Origin: Phycisphaerales bacterium
GTDB taxonomy: Bacteria > Planctomycetota > Phycisphaerae > UBA1845 > UTPLA1
Length of the DNA: 64,000 nt
Assembly: GCA_020639075.1 (NCBI GenBank)
Contig: JACKHI010000001.1
Location: 3,224,001-3,288,000, forward strand
Reading direction: 5' to 3'
Made by a program: the position numbers and the translations under genes. The notes beneath the pieces are model-generated. The model did not search any database. It had not been told where the DNA came from and worked only from the letters and a program-made list of their open reading frames with translations. Of this stretch, positions 52,231 to 61,960 are shown one piece after another. Each line of letters opens with the position of its first letter. The stretch's first letter is position 1.

Positions 52231-52252
52231 TCGGGTCGATGACCCGACCTAC
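52231..52252 (+). repeat. TCGGGTC-GAT-GACCCGA hairpin repeat, copy 7
   Basis: Perfect core followed by CCTAC, 12 bp after the hydratase stop codon (minus strand). Confidence 0.8.
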
Positions 52253-52264
52253 GAGATTGCCGGC

Positions 52265-53053
52265 TTAGCTCGCCACCCATCCCGGCTTGCGTTTTTCCAG
52301 GAACGCCTTCAACCCGTCCTGCCCCTCGGCGGAGACGCGGCGTTCGGCGATGTACTGGACGGTTATTCGCTGCTTGTCATCCCAGTTCGGCGCAGCGCTG
52401 ACTTCCTGAAGCACGCGCTTGCAGGCGGCGACGGCCTCGGGACCGTTGCCCATCGTGATCTTGGCGACTTTGGCAATCCACGTATCGAGGGCCGTTTCGT
52501 CTTCCACGCAGTCGGAGACGAGACCGATTCGCTTGGCCTCTTCACCATCGAAGCGTTCGGCCGTGACGGCGTATCGGCGCATGTGGCCGGGGCCGATTTT
52601 CTCAAGCACATACGGAGAGATCACGGCGGGCAGGATGCCGAGCTTGACTTCGCTGAGGCAGAAGACAGCATCCTTGACGGCGACCGCCAAGTCGCAGGCG
52701 GCCGCAAGACCGACGCCGCCGCCGATGCACGCACCGTGGACGCGCGCGATGACGGGCTTCGGACACTCGCGAATCGCGCGGAGCATGCCCGCCATCTCGG
52801 TCGCGTCAGCGATGTTCTCCTCGACGCTGTAGTCGACCATGCGTTTCATCCAGTGGATGTCGGCGCCGGCGCAGAAGCTCTTGCCTTCGCTGCGCAGAAC
52901 GACAACCCGGACATCGTCTCGTTCGCCGAGCTCGCGCATTGCGAAGGTCAATTCGGCAATGACGACTTCGTTAAACGCGTTGTGCAGATCCGGGCGATCG
53001 ATGACGACGGCGGCGATGCCGTTGTCGATGGAATGGCGGACGAATTCGGGCAT
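52265..53053 (-). CDS. Enoyl-CoA hydratase family, probable methylglutaconyl-CoA hydratase
   Basis: 262 residues of the crotonase fold. The CoA/oxyanion loops are FCAGADIHWMKRM (about 62-74) and ACIGGGVGLAAACD (about 107-120), with catalytic Glu in SEVKLGILPAVISP. The GAD-x-x-WM-x-x-M motif is typical of LiuC, which hydrates 3-methylglutaconyl-CoA between the carboxylase and HMG-CoA lyase steps encoded just downstream. Upstream of the biotin carboxylase on the same strand but separated by a 200-bp repeat-bearing gap. Confidence 0.88.
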   Translation of the reverse strand: MPEFVRHSIDNGIAAVVIDRPDLHNAFNEVVIAELTFAMRELGERDDVRVVVLRSEGKSFCAGADIHWMKRMVDYSVEENIADATEMAGMLRAIRECPKPVIARVHGACIGGGVGLAAACDLAVAVKDAVFCLSEVKLGILPAVISPYVLEKIGPGHMRRYAVTAERFDGEEAKRIGLVSDCVEDETALDTWIAKVAKITMGNGPEAVAACKRVLQEVSAAPNWDDKQRITVQYIAERRVSAEGQDGLKAFLEKRKPGWVAS

Positions 53054-53327
53054 AGAACTATCCTCTCGTATTTCGAATTCGCCGAGCGTATCTGCTGCGC
53101 GGGTTGCGTCAAATCACGCAGTGCATACGGTCCAGACGACCTGGCGAACCAACACGCGATCAGGCCGACGAACGCAATCCACGCCCGACGATGGGACCGA
53201 TAAACCCCAGTTTCGCACAGTCTGCCGCGTCCGAATTCGACTCGTTGGTCCGCATGTCGTTTGCCGACTTGCCCGTTCGAATCACACACTGATTACGGGG
53301 ATTCCGCAGCCAAAGGGGGGCCAGTCC

Positions 53328-54335
53328 ATGTCCGTATCCGTAATCGCGGGTCAGATTGCGTCGCTTGCCGGGCACACGCCGAAGATCGTGGCAGCGCCGA
53401 GGCCGTCGGTGGACGTCAAGCCCATACGCGAGCCGCTGCGCAACCATCCGACGCTGTGCGGCACGACGATCAAGGGACGTGCCGCGATCATCTTCGGCGG
53501 CGCGTTCGTCGGGATGGGGACGTTCATCATCCTGATCACGACGGGCGTGATTCCGACGGAGGAGGGCCCATCGAACGCCCCGATGTGGTTGATCGGTCTT
53601 TGCGGCGGGATCTTCGCGCTGCCGGGTTTGTGGGTCGTTTCGTACGGAATTCGTACGTCGATCGCGGATGCCCGCGTGTATCGGCGAAGCCATCGGTTTC
53701 CCGACACACCGTGGTATTTTGACTACCCATGGGATGAGTCGGGAACGTCGTACACCGACGTGCGATCGATCGGACGCATCGTGATGTTCCTGTTGATCGC
53801 CGGCGGGCTTACCGGCGTGGGCCACTATGTGCTGTCGACCGGCGGAAGCGGCGTCTGGCCCTTTTGGATCGGCGTCGGCCTGATGGATCTGATTCTACTG
53901 TCCGGCGTGTATTTTCTCTGCAAGGCGTTGCTCCGCCTTTGCCGCTATGGCCGCAGCAGGCTTCGCTTCGATCGGTTTCCGTTCCATCTCGGCAGGCGTC
54001 TCGATGTCACGTGGATACGTCCGCGAGGGATGCAGCGTTGTGGTGCGCTGACGTGCACGCTTCGCTGCATCGAGGAGGTCTTCGAGCCGTACGGCGATGA
54101 GGGCGGAAAGCAGGTCGTTGCCTGCGCGACCTACAAAGATGAAAAGGTCGTCGAACCGCCGATGGATCGGGAATCGGCGAACCCGGAGGTCCCGCTTTCG
54201 TTTGAATTGCCGAGGGGCGACTTCGATACGAGGTTGCGGGATCACCCCCCGCGATATTGGCAGTTGGAGATTCGAGCCCAGAATCCGGGCGTGGACTATC
54301 TGGCAAGGTTCCTGATGCCGGTCTATGCCGACTAG
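53328..54335 (+). CDS. Membrane protein of unknown function
   Basis: 335 residues from the ATG at 53328 (AAAGGGGGG about 8 nt upstream). Four hydrophobic helices, in pairs: about 50-72 (RAAIIFGGAFVGMGTFIILI) and 85-105, then 153-175 (VMFLLIAGGLTGVGHYVL) and 183-205. The C-terminal 130 residues are soluble and beta-rich (FHLGRRLDVTWIRPRGMQ; YWQLEIRAQNPGVDYLARF). The layout resembles DUF3592-like proteins, but I do not recognise the family. Single gene, divergent from the hydratase gene. Confidence 0.7.
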   Translation: MSVSVIAGQIASLAGHTPKIVAAPRPSVDVKPIREPLRNHPTLCGTTIKGRAAIIFGGAFVGMGTFIILITTGVIPTEEGPSNAPMWLIGLCGGIFALPGLWVVSYGIRTSIADARVYRRSHRFPDTPWYFDYPWDESGTSYTDVRSIGRIVMFLLIAGGLTGVGHYVLSTGGSGVWPFWIGVGLMDLILLSGVYFLCKALLRLCRYGRSRLRFDRFPFHLGRRLDVTWIRPRGMQRCGALTCTLRCIEEVFEPYGDEGGKQVVACATYKDEKVVEPPMDRESANPEVPLSFELPRGDFDTRLRDHPPRYWQLEIRAQNPGVDYLARFLMPVYAD

Positions 54336-54694
54336 CGATCGCCGATCGCCGCGCCGTCCGGGACGCACAGCGGCGAACAACCCCCGCGTTGACAGTAAGT
54401 TACAGGCCAAGTCCGCAAACGCATTTAGGGATGCCGCCCGGGCACGCGCGTCAGTTTGATGGAATAAATCCGCACGCGCCAGGAATGATGTAAGGCGACG
54501 GTACGTTACAAACGCTAGGGCGTGGAGTACGATCCGGGCCCAGCTCGCGGTCGCGGTGCGTCACCCGACGGCGAATCGCCTTTCGATCTATCAGTCCGGC
54601 GCCGATCGCTCAGTCGATCTCTGGCGAACCCCGGCTGCAATCCGAAGGTATCGAAGGAAGTGCATTCAGAATCGCAAATATGAGGAGCGAAATC
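54336..54694. other. 359-bp gap without an evident gene
   Basis: A TTGACA is at 54389-54394 but no -10 lies at the right distance. GAGGAG at 54682-54687 is the ribosome-binding site of the TlpA-like gene. Confidence 0.5.
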
Positions 54695-55735
54695 GTGAAA
54701 AAAGCATTGGCACTGGCATTCCTGCTCGGTCTGGTCGCCTCGCCGAAGGCGATGGCCGAACTCAAGGTCGGCGACGACGCGCCGAACATCTTCATCAAGG
54801 AGTGGGTCAAGGGTGACGCCTTCGACCTGTCGAAGGCAAAGGAAAAGGATGTCGTCGTCGTCGAGTTCTGGGCGACGTGGTGCGGTCCCTGCCGCGCAAG
54901 CATCCCGCACATGTCGGAGATGCAGGATCACTTCAAGGACAAGGGCGTGACGTTCATCGGCGTCACTGACGAAGAGCGAAAGATCGTCGACAAGTTCCTC
55001 AAGGACGGCGGGTTCGATGAGAAAATGCGCTATCGCGTCGCGATCGACAGCAACGACAAGACCAACGAAGCATGGATGAAGGCCTCCAACCAGCGCGGCA
55101 TTCCGACGGCGTTCGTCGTCCAGGGCGGCAAGCTGAAGTGGATTGGTCATCCGATGGATGAGCTCGGACTGACAATCGCGAAGCTGACGGGCGATACTGA
55201 ATACGCCAAGAAGGAAGAGGAAGCCAAGAAGAAGCGCGAGCAGATTCAGGAGTTGATGAGCAAATTCCAGATGGCCGCGATGAGCGAAGACTGGGCCAAG
55301 TGCGTCAGCGTTGTCGACGACGCATTGAAGATCGATCCCAGCGATTTCTCGCTGATGATGACCAAGTATCACTTGACGGCCGTGAAGCTGAAGAAGGCCG
55401 AAGATGCGGCGAGCTTCGGGCGTGTGATCCTCGGCAAGTCTGAAAGTGCGGAGGAACTGAACGCGCTGGCATGGACGATTCTGACGAGCGAGGACTTTGA
55501 GGGCATGCGCGACCTGGAACTGGCCAAGCTCGCCGCCGCCAAGGCGATGAAGCTCAGCAAGGAGAAGGATCCGTCCGTCATCGACACGTACGCCCGGGCC
55601 CTCGCCGATACCGGCGATCTCCGCGGCGCCGTCGAATGGCAGACGAAGGCCGTGGAACTCGCCGATGGCGACATGAAGGTTGAGCTCGAGAAGAACCTCG
55701 ACGAGTTCAAGAAGAAGCTCGACGACAGGGCATAG
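54695..55735 (+). CDS. TlpA-like thioredoxin-fold protein with helical repeat tail
   Basis: 346 residues from a GTG at 54695, which has GAGGAG 7 nt upstream; the in-frame ATG at 54680 has no such site. Signal peptide (KKALALAFLLGLVASPKAMA). A redoxin domain follows with the active-site WCGPC in VVEFWATWCGPCRASIPHM (about residues 57-75). Residues 175-346 are charged and helical with TPR-like units (DWAKCVSVVDDALKIDPSDF; ADTGDLRGAVEWQTKAVEL). It should be an extracytoplasmic thiol-disulfide reductant with a docking tail. A terminator at 55758-55798 separates it from a second TlpA-like gene. Confidence 0.86.
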   Translation: MKKALALAFLLGLVASPKAMAELKVGDDAPNIFIKEWVKGDAFDLSKAKEKDVVVVEFWATWCGPCRASIPHMSEMQDHFKDKGVTFIGVTDEERKIVDKFLKDGGFDEKMRYRVAIDSNDKTNEAWMKASNQRGIPTAFVVQGGKLKWIGHPMDELGLTIAKLTGDTEYAKKEEEAKKKREQIQELMSKFQMAAMSEDWAKCVSVVDDALKIDPSDFSLMMTKYHLTAVKLKKAEDAASFGRVILGKSESAEELNALAWTILTSEDFEGMRDLELAKLAAAKAMKLSKEKDPSVIDTYARALADTGDLRGAVEWQTKAVELADGDMKVELEKNLDEFKKKLDDRA

Positions 55736-55757
55736 TCCGAAGAACCCCGTACAATAG

Positions 55758-55798
55758 CGCCGCAGCACGAGTGAGATCGCTCGTTCTGCGGCGTTTTT
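55758..55798 (+). terminator. Intrinsic terminator between the TlpA-like genes
   Basis: CGCCGCAG (55758-55765) with CTGCGGCG (55786-55793), an inner stem ACGAG (55767-55771) with CTCGT (55780-55784), then five T. Confidence 0.85.
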
Positions 55799-55845
55799 CA
55801 TTTCTGGCCATGCGAAGGACGTTCGAACCGACCGATCAGGACATC

Positions 55846-57153
55846 ATGAAACACGCGTCATCCACCTCCAACGCCGCGACGGGTCACACGCAAGTGCCGA
55901 CGATTCATCGGCTTACGGCGATACGACGGGGGGCCATGAGCGGCCGACTCGCGATGTGTGCAATCGCTCTTTTCGCCTCCATCGCCGTTGCGACGGTCGA
56001 TGGGCCGGATCAGGCTGACGTCCAGAAAATCCTCCAGCAGGCGGATTCGGCGACGCGCAATGTGAGGGCTGTCGAATACGACGTCGAGTATTACGCCACG
56101 GGCGAATATGCCGAACGGGTCCCGAAGGTCCACGCCCGGGTTCTTGCCCGGCAGGGTCGGCGAGGCTTCTTTTCAAACCCGCTCGCCGGGGCGGAGGAAA
56201 AGACGCCGGATGCATTTCGGTTTGCGGGGACCGTTGATGCCCCCGAAGGGGTCCGGCGATCGTTTGATGTCTCGACGGATGGGCGTCAGGTCGTGAGCAT
56301 CGAGACGGAGTCGCGAAGCTATGTCTTCGGCAATGAAGATGCGAGTCCGCTGATCACGCAGGTCAAGCCGCTGTTCATGTTGGAGTTTTTCCACCCGACG
56401 CCGTTTCATGACGAGATCAACGGCAAGACGCTGCGATACGAGGGCGTTCAGAAAATCGGGGACGTTGACTGCGATGTCATCTACGTCGGCTACCAGCGCG
56501 ACTACCTCGACGCCCGTTGGTATTTCGGGTGCGAGGATCACCTGCCGCGCCGCGTCGATCGCGTTCGTTTTCGAGGAACGGCGCCGATCGGCGAATTGGT
56601 TTTGGAAATTCACGACCTGAATACAACACCGTCGTTCGACGCTGACGCATTCGCGCCGCCGCCGCCGCCGGGATTCGAACAGCGGTCCTTCACGGCCGGC
56701 AAGCGCCGCCTGAAACGAGGCGATGCCGCCCCGGATTTCACGCTGAAGTCACCCGACGGAACGACTGTCCAACTCAGCGCACTGCGCGGCAACGTCGTCG
56801 TACTCGACTTCTGGTCGACCTGGTGTCTGCCCTGCAAACTCAGTATGCCGCAACTGCAGTCGCTTCACGAGAAGTACGCCAACCAGCCCGTGAAAGTGTT
56901 CGGTCTCAACTGCTGGGACAAAGACGGAGATCCGGCAAGGTTGATGGCGGACATGAAGTACAGCTACGGCCTGCTACTCAAGGCGGACGACGTGGCGCGT
57001 GAGTACGGTGTTGAGAGTATTCCGGCCGTATTCGTCGTGGACGCCGAAGGAAGAGTCTGCTTCACGCAGTCGGGCGTCGTACCGTCGCTCGAACGCAAGA
57101 TCGATCGCGCCATCCGCCGGGCACTGCAGAGTGTGGAAAAAGACGACGAGTAG
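55846..57153 (+). CDS. TlpA-like thioredoxin-fold protein with N-terminal lipoprotein-carrier-like domain
   Basis: 435 residues from the ATG at 55846 (AGGA upstream). A later ATG at 55936 directly precedes the hydrophobic signal (MSGRLAMCAIALFASIAVAT) and is a realistic alternative. Residues about 60-290 form a DUF2092/LolA-like beta-rich domain (VEYDVEYYATGEYAERVP; DCDVIYVGYQRDY). The C-terminal redoxin domain has WCLPC in DFWSTWCLPCKLSMPQL and the cis-Pro loop ESIPAVFVVDAEG. It probably is an exported disulfide reductant. Tandem to another TlpA-like gene, but with a terminator between them. Confidence 0.84.
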   Translation: MKHASSTSNAATGHTQVPTIHRLTAIRRGAMSGRLAMCAIALFASIAVATVDGPDQADVQKILQQADSATRNVRAVEYDVEYYATGEYAERVPKVHARVLARQGRRGFFSNPLAGAEEKTPDAFRFAGTVDAPEGVRRSFDVSTDGRQVVSIETESRSYVFGNEDASPLITQVKPLFMLEFFHPTPFHDEINGKTLRYEGVQKIGDVDCDVIYVGYQRDYLDARWYFGCEDHLPRRVDRVRFRGTAPIGELVLEIHDLNTTPSFDADAFAPPPPPGFEQRSFTAGKRRLKRGDAAPDFTLKSPDGTTVQLSALRGNVVVLDFWSTWCLPCKLSMPQLQSLHEKYANQPVKVFGLNCWDKDGDPARLMADMKYSYGLLLKADDVAREYGVESIPAVFVVDAEGRVCFTQSGVVPSLERKIDRAIRRALQSVEKDDE

Positions 57154-57811
57154 TGTCTTCTTTGGCCAAACCGGCTACCGCGCCGCGAAGGCCGTGCCCC
57201 CCGCCGACCCGAACCGGCGTTCGCCCTCTCAAATGACCGACATCCCTTCCCATTGAGATTGCATCGACGAAATCTGTCAAAGGGGACGGGTTTGCGCGAT
57301 GCGCCTGAACACTCGTCAAGGAAGATCCGGCCCACCCACGTGTACAAAGCTGCAGGGCGTCGCCGACTTGGCCCGTGATTCCTGAGGTCGCGCGGCGGGT
57401 TTGTCGGATTTGTCGACGGATCGTTGCAACGCGGAAGCCAGTTGCACCGGAACGCGTCCGTCTGAAGTGAAGTCGTGGGAGCGCCGAGACAAGCGTGTGG
57501 CGGAAGCGACGCACAATCACGCGGAATATTGTGCGAAAAGTCCGTAGTTCCCGCCTGTTGAAAGTGATGGGCGCCTCACTGCACGATTCGGAGCAGAGGA
57601 CTTCGAATCGGGATCGTCCTGTGACCTTGGGCGATCGAACGGTAGAATATTCTCAAGGTCGTTCAGAATTGCGAGCAACTGCCCCGGGAACCGACACCGC
57701 TCAAACCAGCCCTGGCGACGTCGACGACTCGGTTCATGTCTGTCGGCAGGGACTTGGTGATTGATTCCGGACCGGCGACGTCAGTCGGCGATCGACTCTG
57801 CGAGGCGCAGC
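57154..57811. other. 658-bp gap without an evident gene
   Basis: Both strands were examined. The open frames present are Arg/Ser-rich and typical of GC-rich noncoding sequence. No repeat of the families described elsewhere is present. GAGG at 57802 precedes the sensor kinase start. It may carry that gene's promoter. Confidence 0.5.
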
Positions 57812-60800
57812 ATGGCAGCGATTGAATCTGATCTTTCGAATGCCGTTCTCCGCAGCGTGATCGACGCCCTGGCGGTGCCTGTGGCCGTCGTGGGCGACAC
57901 GCAACGTATTGAATTGGTGAGCGATGCCTGGCGGCGACTTGGCAAGATGGCCGGATTCGATCCGGATTCCGTCGCCGAAGGGAACGACGTCCTGCCGATC
58001 TGCGTCGCATTGGGACTCATCCGCGAGGACGCAGCCCCACGTTGCGCACAGGCGCTGAATGAAATCCTGGCGGGACGGCGCGATTGCATCGAACTGCCCG
58101 CGTCGCCGACGGGATCGCCGGAAGACGCCTCCATCCTCCGCATCACGCGCATCTCGCACGCCGGCACGTCGTTGGCGCTCGTCACGCTAATCAACCCGAT
58201 TCGTACGACGGATTCGGATGCCGGCGCGCAAACGGGTCCCGCAGAGGGAATTAGCGATCGCAATACGACGCTGGAATCCCTCAACCAGTCGCTCCGGGAG
58301 AGCGAATGGCGACTGTCGGAAGCACAGCGAATCGCCCACGTCGGAAACTGGGATCGCGACTTGCGAACCGGACAATCGCGCTGGTCGGACGAAGTCTATC
58401 GAATCCTCGGCGTTGATCCCGATAAGGCGTCGCCGACGCTGGATACGTTTATTCAATGCATGCATCCTGAGGACCGGGATCGTGTCGGCGCAGGCATTCG
58501 GGAATCGCTTCAGCGGGGCGAGAACATCAACGTTGTGGTCAGGATCATCCGACCGGACGGTCAGGTGCGTTACGTGCGGGATACGGGCGAATTCACGTTC
58601 GACGCCTCGGGGGATCCGACGCGTGTGTTCGGCGTCCTGCAGGACATCACGGATGAGAAGCGCGCCGAATCCCACTTGCGCGACCAGTCGGCGGCGCATT
58701 CGATTCGAGCGCGATTGCGCGACGCGGATCGGAGTCATTCCGAACCCGATGCATGGCACATGCTCGTCGGCGCAATTGTTGAGGAATTCGAATTCGAAGG
58801 GGGGCTATTCGCCGCACTGTCTGAGGATCGAATCCGTCTGATCTGCACGCAAGGTCACATCGACAGAGTGCCCGAGACGCTCGACATCGGCCCGCTCCCC
58901 TTCGCCGAAAGCGACGAGAGCCGAGCGCTGCGGGCCGCGATCCTGCATGTCAAGCCTTTTCGCAGTGAAGATCTGACGGGACATCTGCAATCGCATCGAC
59001 TCCCCAAAGGGCCAAGTCGCCCCGACTACCGTTCGTATCTTGCCGTGCCGGTCGAGGTAGACGGCAGGGTCATTGGCGGCGTCATGTTTCAGGCGGGGGT
59101 TTCCTCCGCGTTTTCACGAGAGCGGGTGCGCCATATCGAGGAGTTGGTGAACGAGTGGGGAGAGCGGATCCTTCGCCTGCGGATAGAGCGTGAGGTCGCC
59201 GATTCGGTTCGTCATAGCGAACGTCGACTTCTGCACGTCATTGCCGAAATGCCCGTGCTGATGATCGCGATCGATGAAGACGGCAAGGTCATCGCCTGGA
59301 ATTCCGAATGCGAGCGCACGACGGGGTTCCCGGCGAGCGAGATCATCGGCAACCCGGACGCCATCAGTCGCCTGTATCCCGACGAAACACGGCGGACGGC
59401 ATTCCTTGATCATTGGATCAGCGGTGACCGGGACTTTCGCGATTGGGAACTCGAGACTTCATGCCGCGACGGCGGCAGCAGAACGATCGCCTGGTCGCGC
59501 GTCTCGGATCGGTTCGCAATCGCCGGCTGGGCCCATTGGGGCATCGGGATCGACACGACGGATCGTCGCAAGGCCGAAACGGCGCTGGCCAAGTCCGAGC
59601 GCGAGTATCGCGGCCTGTTCGACAACGCGCACGACGCGATCATCATCTTCCGCCCCGATGATGAAGTCGTGCTCGAGGCGAATCCGCACGCCTGTAAGCT
59701 CTACGGATTGTCCCGGGACGAATTCATCGGCATGTCGCTCCTGGACATCTCCAAGGACCCCGAACGGGGAAAACGCCGAATCGCGGAGACGATGCAACTT
59801 GGCAAGAACGCCGGGTTTGAGACGATTCAGTATCGCAAGGATGGCGAGCCGATGCGCCTCGAGATCAACGCGACAGTGATCGACTATCGCGGCGAGCGCG
59901 CGATCCTGACCATCAATCGAGACATCACGAGCCGGCGCAATGCCGAGGATAATCTGCGTAGCAGCGAGGCTCGCTATCGTTGGCTGGCCGATCACTCGAC
60001 GGACATCATCCTGCGGATTTCGATCGACGGGACCATTCTGGACGCTTCGCATGCGAGCCGGGCGGTGCTCGGCTGCCCACCCGATGAACTCGTCGGCGTG
60101 AATTGCTGTGACCTTGTCACGCCGAAATTCCGGGATCCCCTGAATGCGACGATTCGCAAAGCCACGCAGAAACCAGGCACGCATCGCATCGCGCTGCAGT
60201 TCCATCGCATGGATCGTGGTGATCGTTGGCTCGAATGCCTGATCGAGGGGCTGCGAAACACGGAGGAGTCGGAAGTCAGGGAAATCGTCGCTGTCGCCCG
60301 CGATATGAGCCTGCGCAAACAGGAAGAGGAATTGCGAGAGCTTCGATTCATGGAGCTTTCCCACGTCAACCGGCTCGTCACGCTGGGAGAAATGGCCGGC
60401 CAGATCGCACATCAGTTGCATCAGCCGCTGACTGCGATATCGAATTACGCGGGGACGATGCGAAACCTGATTCGAAAAACCGGCGACGGCGCGGCCCTTG
60501 AACTGGAGCCGTATTGCGACGAGATCGTTCGCTCGGCCATTCGCACGGGCGAATTCATCCATCGGATCAGGACATTTACGCAGAGGCGGGGCCTGAGGCG
60601 AAGTAATGTGCAACTCGGCGCCGTCGTTTCAAATGCATTCAGTCTCTGCGAGATCCGGCTGCAGCGAATGGGCGTCCATACATCCTATTGCGAGGCCACG
60701 GATCTGCCTGAGATTGTCGTGGATACGATTCAGATCGAACAGGTTCTCGTCAATCTCATCAACAATGCCATCGACGCCATGAGCACGCGTGATCCGGGAC

Positions 60801-61078
60801 AACGGCGACTCAGCGTGACTGCACATGTCGAATCGGCGACGCAGATGCTGATTTGTGTTCGAGATTCCGGCGTCGGGCTTCCCGACGACGGTCAAAAGAG
60901 ACTTTTCCAGCCCTTCCATACGACGAAACCCGACGGCGTTGGTATGGGCCTCGTTATCAGTCGACGTATCGTCGAGGCGCACGGAGGCAAACTCTGGTTG
61001 GAATCGCAGCCCAACGGCAGCGGGACAGCGGTTTACTTTACTTTGTCTGTAGGCGAGAACAACGATGACGACGATTGA
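57812..61078 (+). CDS. Multi-PAS/GAF soluble sensor histidine kinase (FixL-like)
   Basis: 1088 residues from the ATG at 57812 (GAGG 6-7 nt upstream). No membrane helix. Domains in order: PAS (about 15-130), PAS (about 165-290), GAF (about 300-460), three more PAS domains (about 470-595, 600-720, 725-850), HisKA with His867 in IAHQLHQPL, and HATPase with VNLINNAIDAM, DSGVGLPDD and GVGMGLVISRR. The HQLHQPL form of the acceptor block is that of FixL/DctB-type kinases. It should phosphorylate the FixJ-like regulator whose gene overlaps its 3' end by 14 bp. No haem- or flavin-binding residue can be assigned. Confidence 0.92.
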   Translation: MAAIESDLSNAVLRSVIDALAVPVAVVGDTQRIELVSDAWRRLGKMAGFDPDSVAEGNDVLPICVALGLIREDAAPRCAQALNEILAGRRDCIELPASPTGSPEDASILRITRISHAGTSLALVTLINPIRTTDSDAGAQTGPAEGISDRNTTLESLNQSLRESEWRLSEAQRIAHVGNWDRDLRTGQSRWSDEVYRILGVDPDKASPTLDTFIQCMHPEDRDRVGAGIRESLQRGENINVVVRIIRPDGQVRYVRDTGEFTFDASGDPTRVFGVLQDITDEKRAESHLRDQSAAHSIRARLRDADRSHSEPDAWHMLVGAIVEEFEFEGGLFAALSEDRIRLICTQGHIDRVPETLDIGPLPFAESDESRALRAAILHVKPFRSEDLTGHLQSHRLPKGPSRPDYRSYLAVPVEVDGRVIGGVMFQAGVSSAFSRERVRHIEELVNEWGERILRLRIEREVADSVRHSERRLLHVIAEMPVLMIAIDEDGKVIAWNSECERTTGFPASEIIGNPDAISRLYPDETRRTAFLDHWISGDRDFRDWELETSCRDGGSRTIAWSRVSDRFAIAGWAHWGIGIDTTDRRKAETALAKSEREYRGLFDNAHDAIIIFRPDDEVVLEANPHACKLYGLSRDEFIGMSLLDISKDPERGKRRIAETMQLGKNAGFETIQYRKDGEPMRLEINATVIDYRGERAILTINRDITSRRNAEDNLRSSEARYRWLADHSTDIILRISIDGTILDASHASRAVLGCPPDELVGVNCCDLVTPKFRDPLNATIRKATQKPGTHRIALQFHRMDRGDRWLECLIEGLRNTEESEVREIVAVARDMSLRKQEEELRELRFMELSHVNRLVTLGEMAGQIAHQLHQPLTAISNYAGTMRNLIRKTGDGAALELEPYCDEIVRSAIRTGEFIHRIRTFTQRRGLRRSNVQLGAVVSNAFSLCEIRLQRMGVHTSYCEATDLPEIVVDTIQIEQVLVNLINNAIDAMSTRDPGQRRLSVTAHVESATQMLICVRDSGVGLPDDGQKRLFQPFHTTKPDGVGMGLVISRRIVEAHGGKLWLESQPNGSGTAVYFTLSVGENNDDDD

Positions 61079-61691
61079 CCCCACTGTTTTCGTATTGGAT
61101 GACGATGCCGAATCGAGGAACTCGCTCGTGCAATTGCTCAGCAGTTCGGACTTCACGGTCAAGGCGTTTGAGTCGCCGACGAGGTTTCTGCAGGAGGTAT
61201 CAGCCGATCAGCCCGGCTGCCTCGTGCTGGACCTTTGCATGCCGGAAATGAACGGCACTGAAGTCCAGCGTCACATGATAGAACGCGGCCAGGTGATGCC
61301 GACTGTCATCGTGACGGCATACGGGACCGTGCAGACGACAGTGCTTGCAATGAAGCAGGGCGCGATGGACGTGATCGAGAAACCGTATGATCCGAACGTG
61401 ATGGTCAAGTGCGTCCACGGTCTGCTCGCCATCGCAAATCGGCGTGTAGCCGACGAAACGGCCGACGAAGCGATCCGCCGGAAGTTCGAACGGCTGACGC
61501 CGCGCGAGCGCGAGGTGTTCGAACAGATGGTCAAAGGGCAGTCGTCGAAGGAAACGGCGCTGAACCTGGGCATCTGCTTCCGCACGGCGCAGTTGCATCG
61601 CGAACGCGTTTTCCGAAAGCTCGAGATCGAGTCGCCCGTCGAACTGGTCTCCATCGCGTCGGCGGTTTCCAGGGCGACGGTATCACACTGA
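61065..61691 (+). CDS. FixJ-like response regulator
   Basis: 208 residues. Receiver domain with acceptor Asp56 (VLDLCMPEMNG), the conserved Thr in VTAYG and Lys in IEKPYD. A LuxR/FixJ-type helix-turn-helix follows (LTPREREVFEQMVKGQSSKE and TAQLHRERVFRKL, about 143-190). Cognate partner of the upstream sensor kinase (14-bp overlap). It activates transcription upon phosphorylation; target genes are unknown. An 11-bp hairpin without T-run follows (61726-61754). Confidence 0.93.
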   Translation: MTTIDPTVFVLDDDAESRNSLVQLLSSSDFTVKAFESPTRFLQEVSADQPGCLVLDLCMPEMNGTEVQRHMIERGQVMPTVIVTAYGTVQTTVLAMKQGAMDVIEKPYDPNVMVKCVHGLLAIANRRVADETADEAIRRKFERLTPREREVFEQMVKGQSSKETALNLGICFRTAQLHRERVFRKLEIESPVELVSIASAVSRATVSH

Positions 61692-61725
61692 ACGACGCCT
61701 TTTGCATCATCCGTCGACTATGGCC

Positions 61726-61754
61726 CGTCCGGTCGTATCGATCACGACCGGACG
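61726..61754. terminator. Terminator-like hairpin between convergent genes
   Basis: CGTCCGGTCGT (61726-61736), loop ATCGATC, ACGACCGGACG (61744-61754). Strong 11-bp stem, no T-run, 35 bp after the fixJ-like stop. Confidence 0.5.
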
Positions 61755-61960
61755 AGCCTCGTCGTTAGGGAAGGGTAGGTAGAGGTATCGCATGTTGCGG
61801 CGCCGTTATTGACAGCGTCAATCAGGCCGGATGGACCGGCGTTCGCGCACTTCAATAACTAATACGTATGAAGGCCCCGAGTTCTTACTGAGCATCCACG
61901 AAAAATCCGCGAATCCCGACGAACTCGGACGTTGAACATCGCCAAGACCGCGAGCCAGCC

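Larger units (their letters stand above)
52065..52264. other. 200-bp gap with two dispersed hairpins
   Basis: Two TCGGG-type repeats (52131-52152 and 52231-52252), same orientation, 100 bp apart. The second ends 12 bp from the stop of the hydratase gene. Confidence 0.7.

Noticed and set aside
6758..52252. CRISPR array made of the dispersed hairpins
   Set aside because: Copies are scattered over 45 kb without regular spacers, and no cas gene is present.
54515..55801. 428-codon open frame on the minus strand
   Set aside because: It is the antisense shadow of the TlpA-like gene; the plus-strand frame has the WCGPC site, signal peptide and ribosome-binding site.
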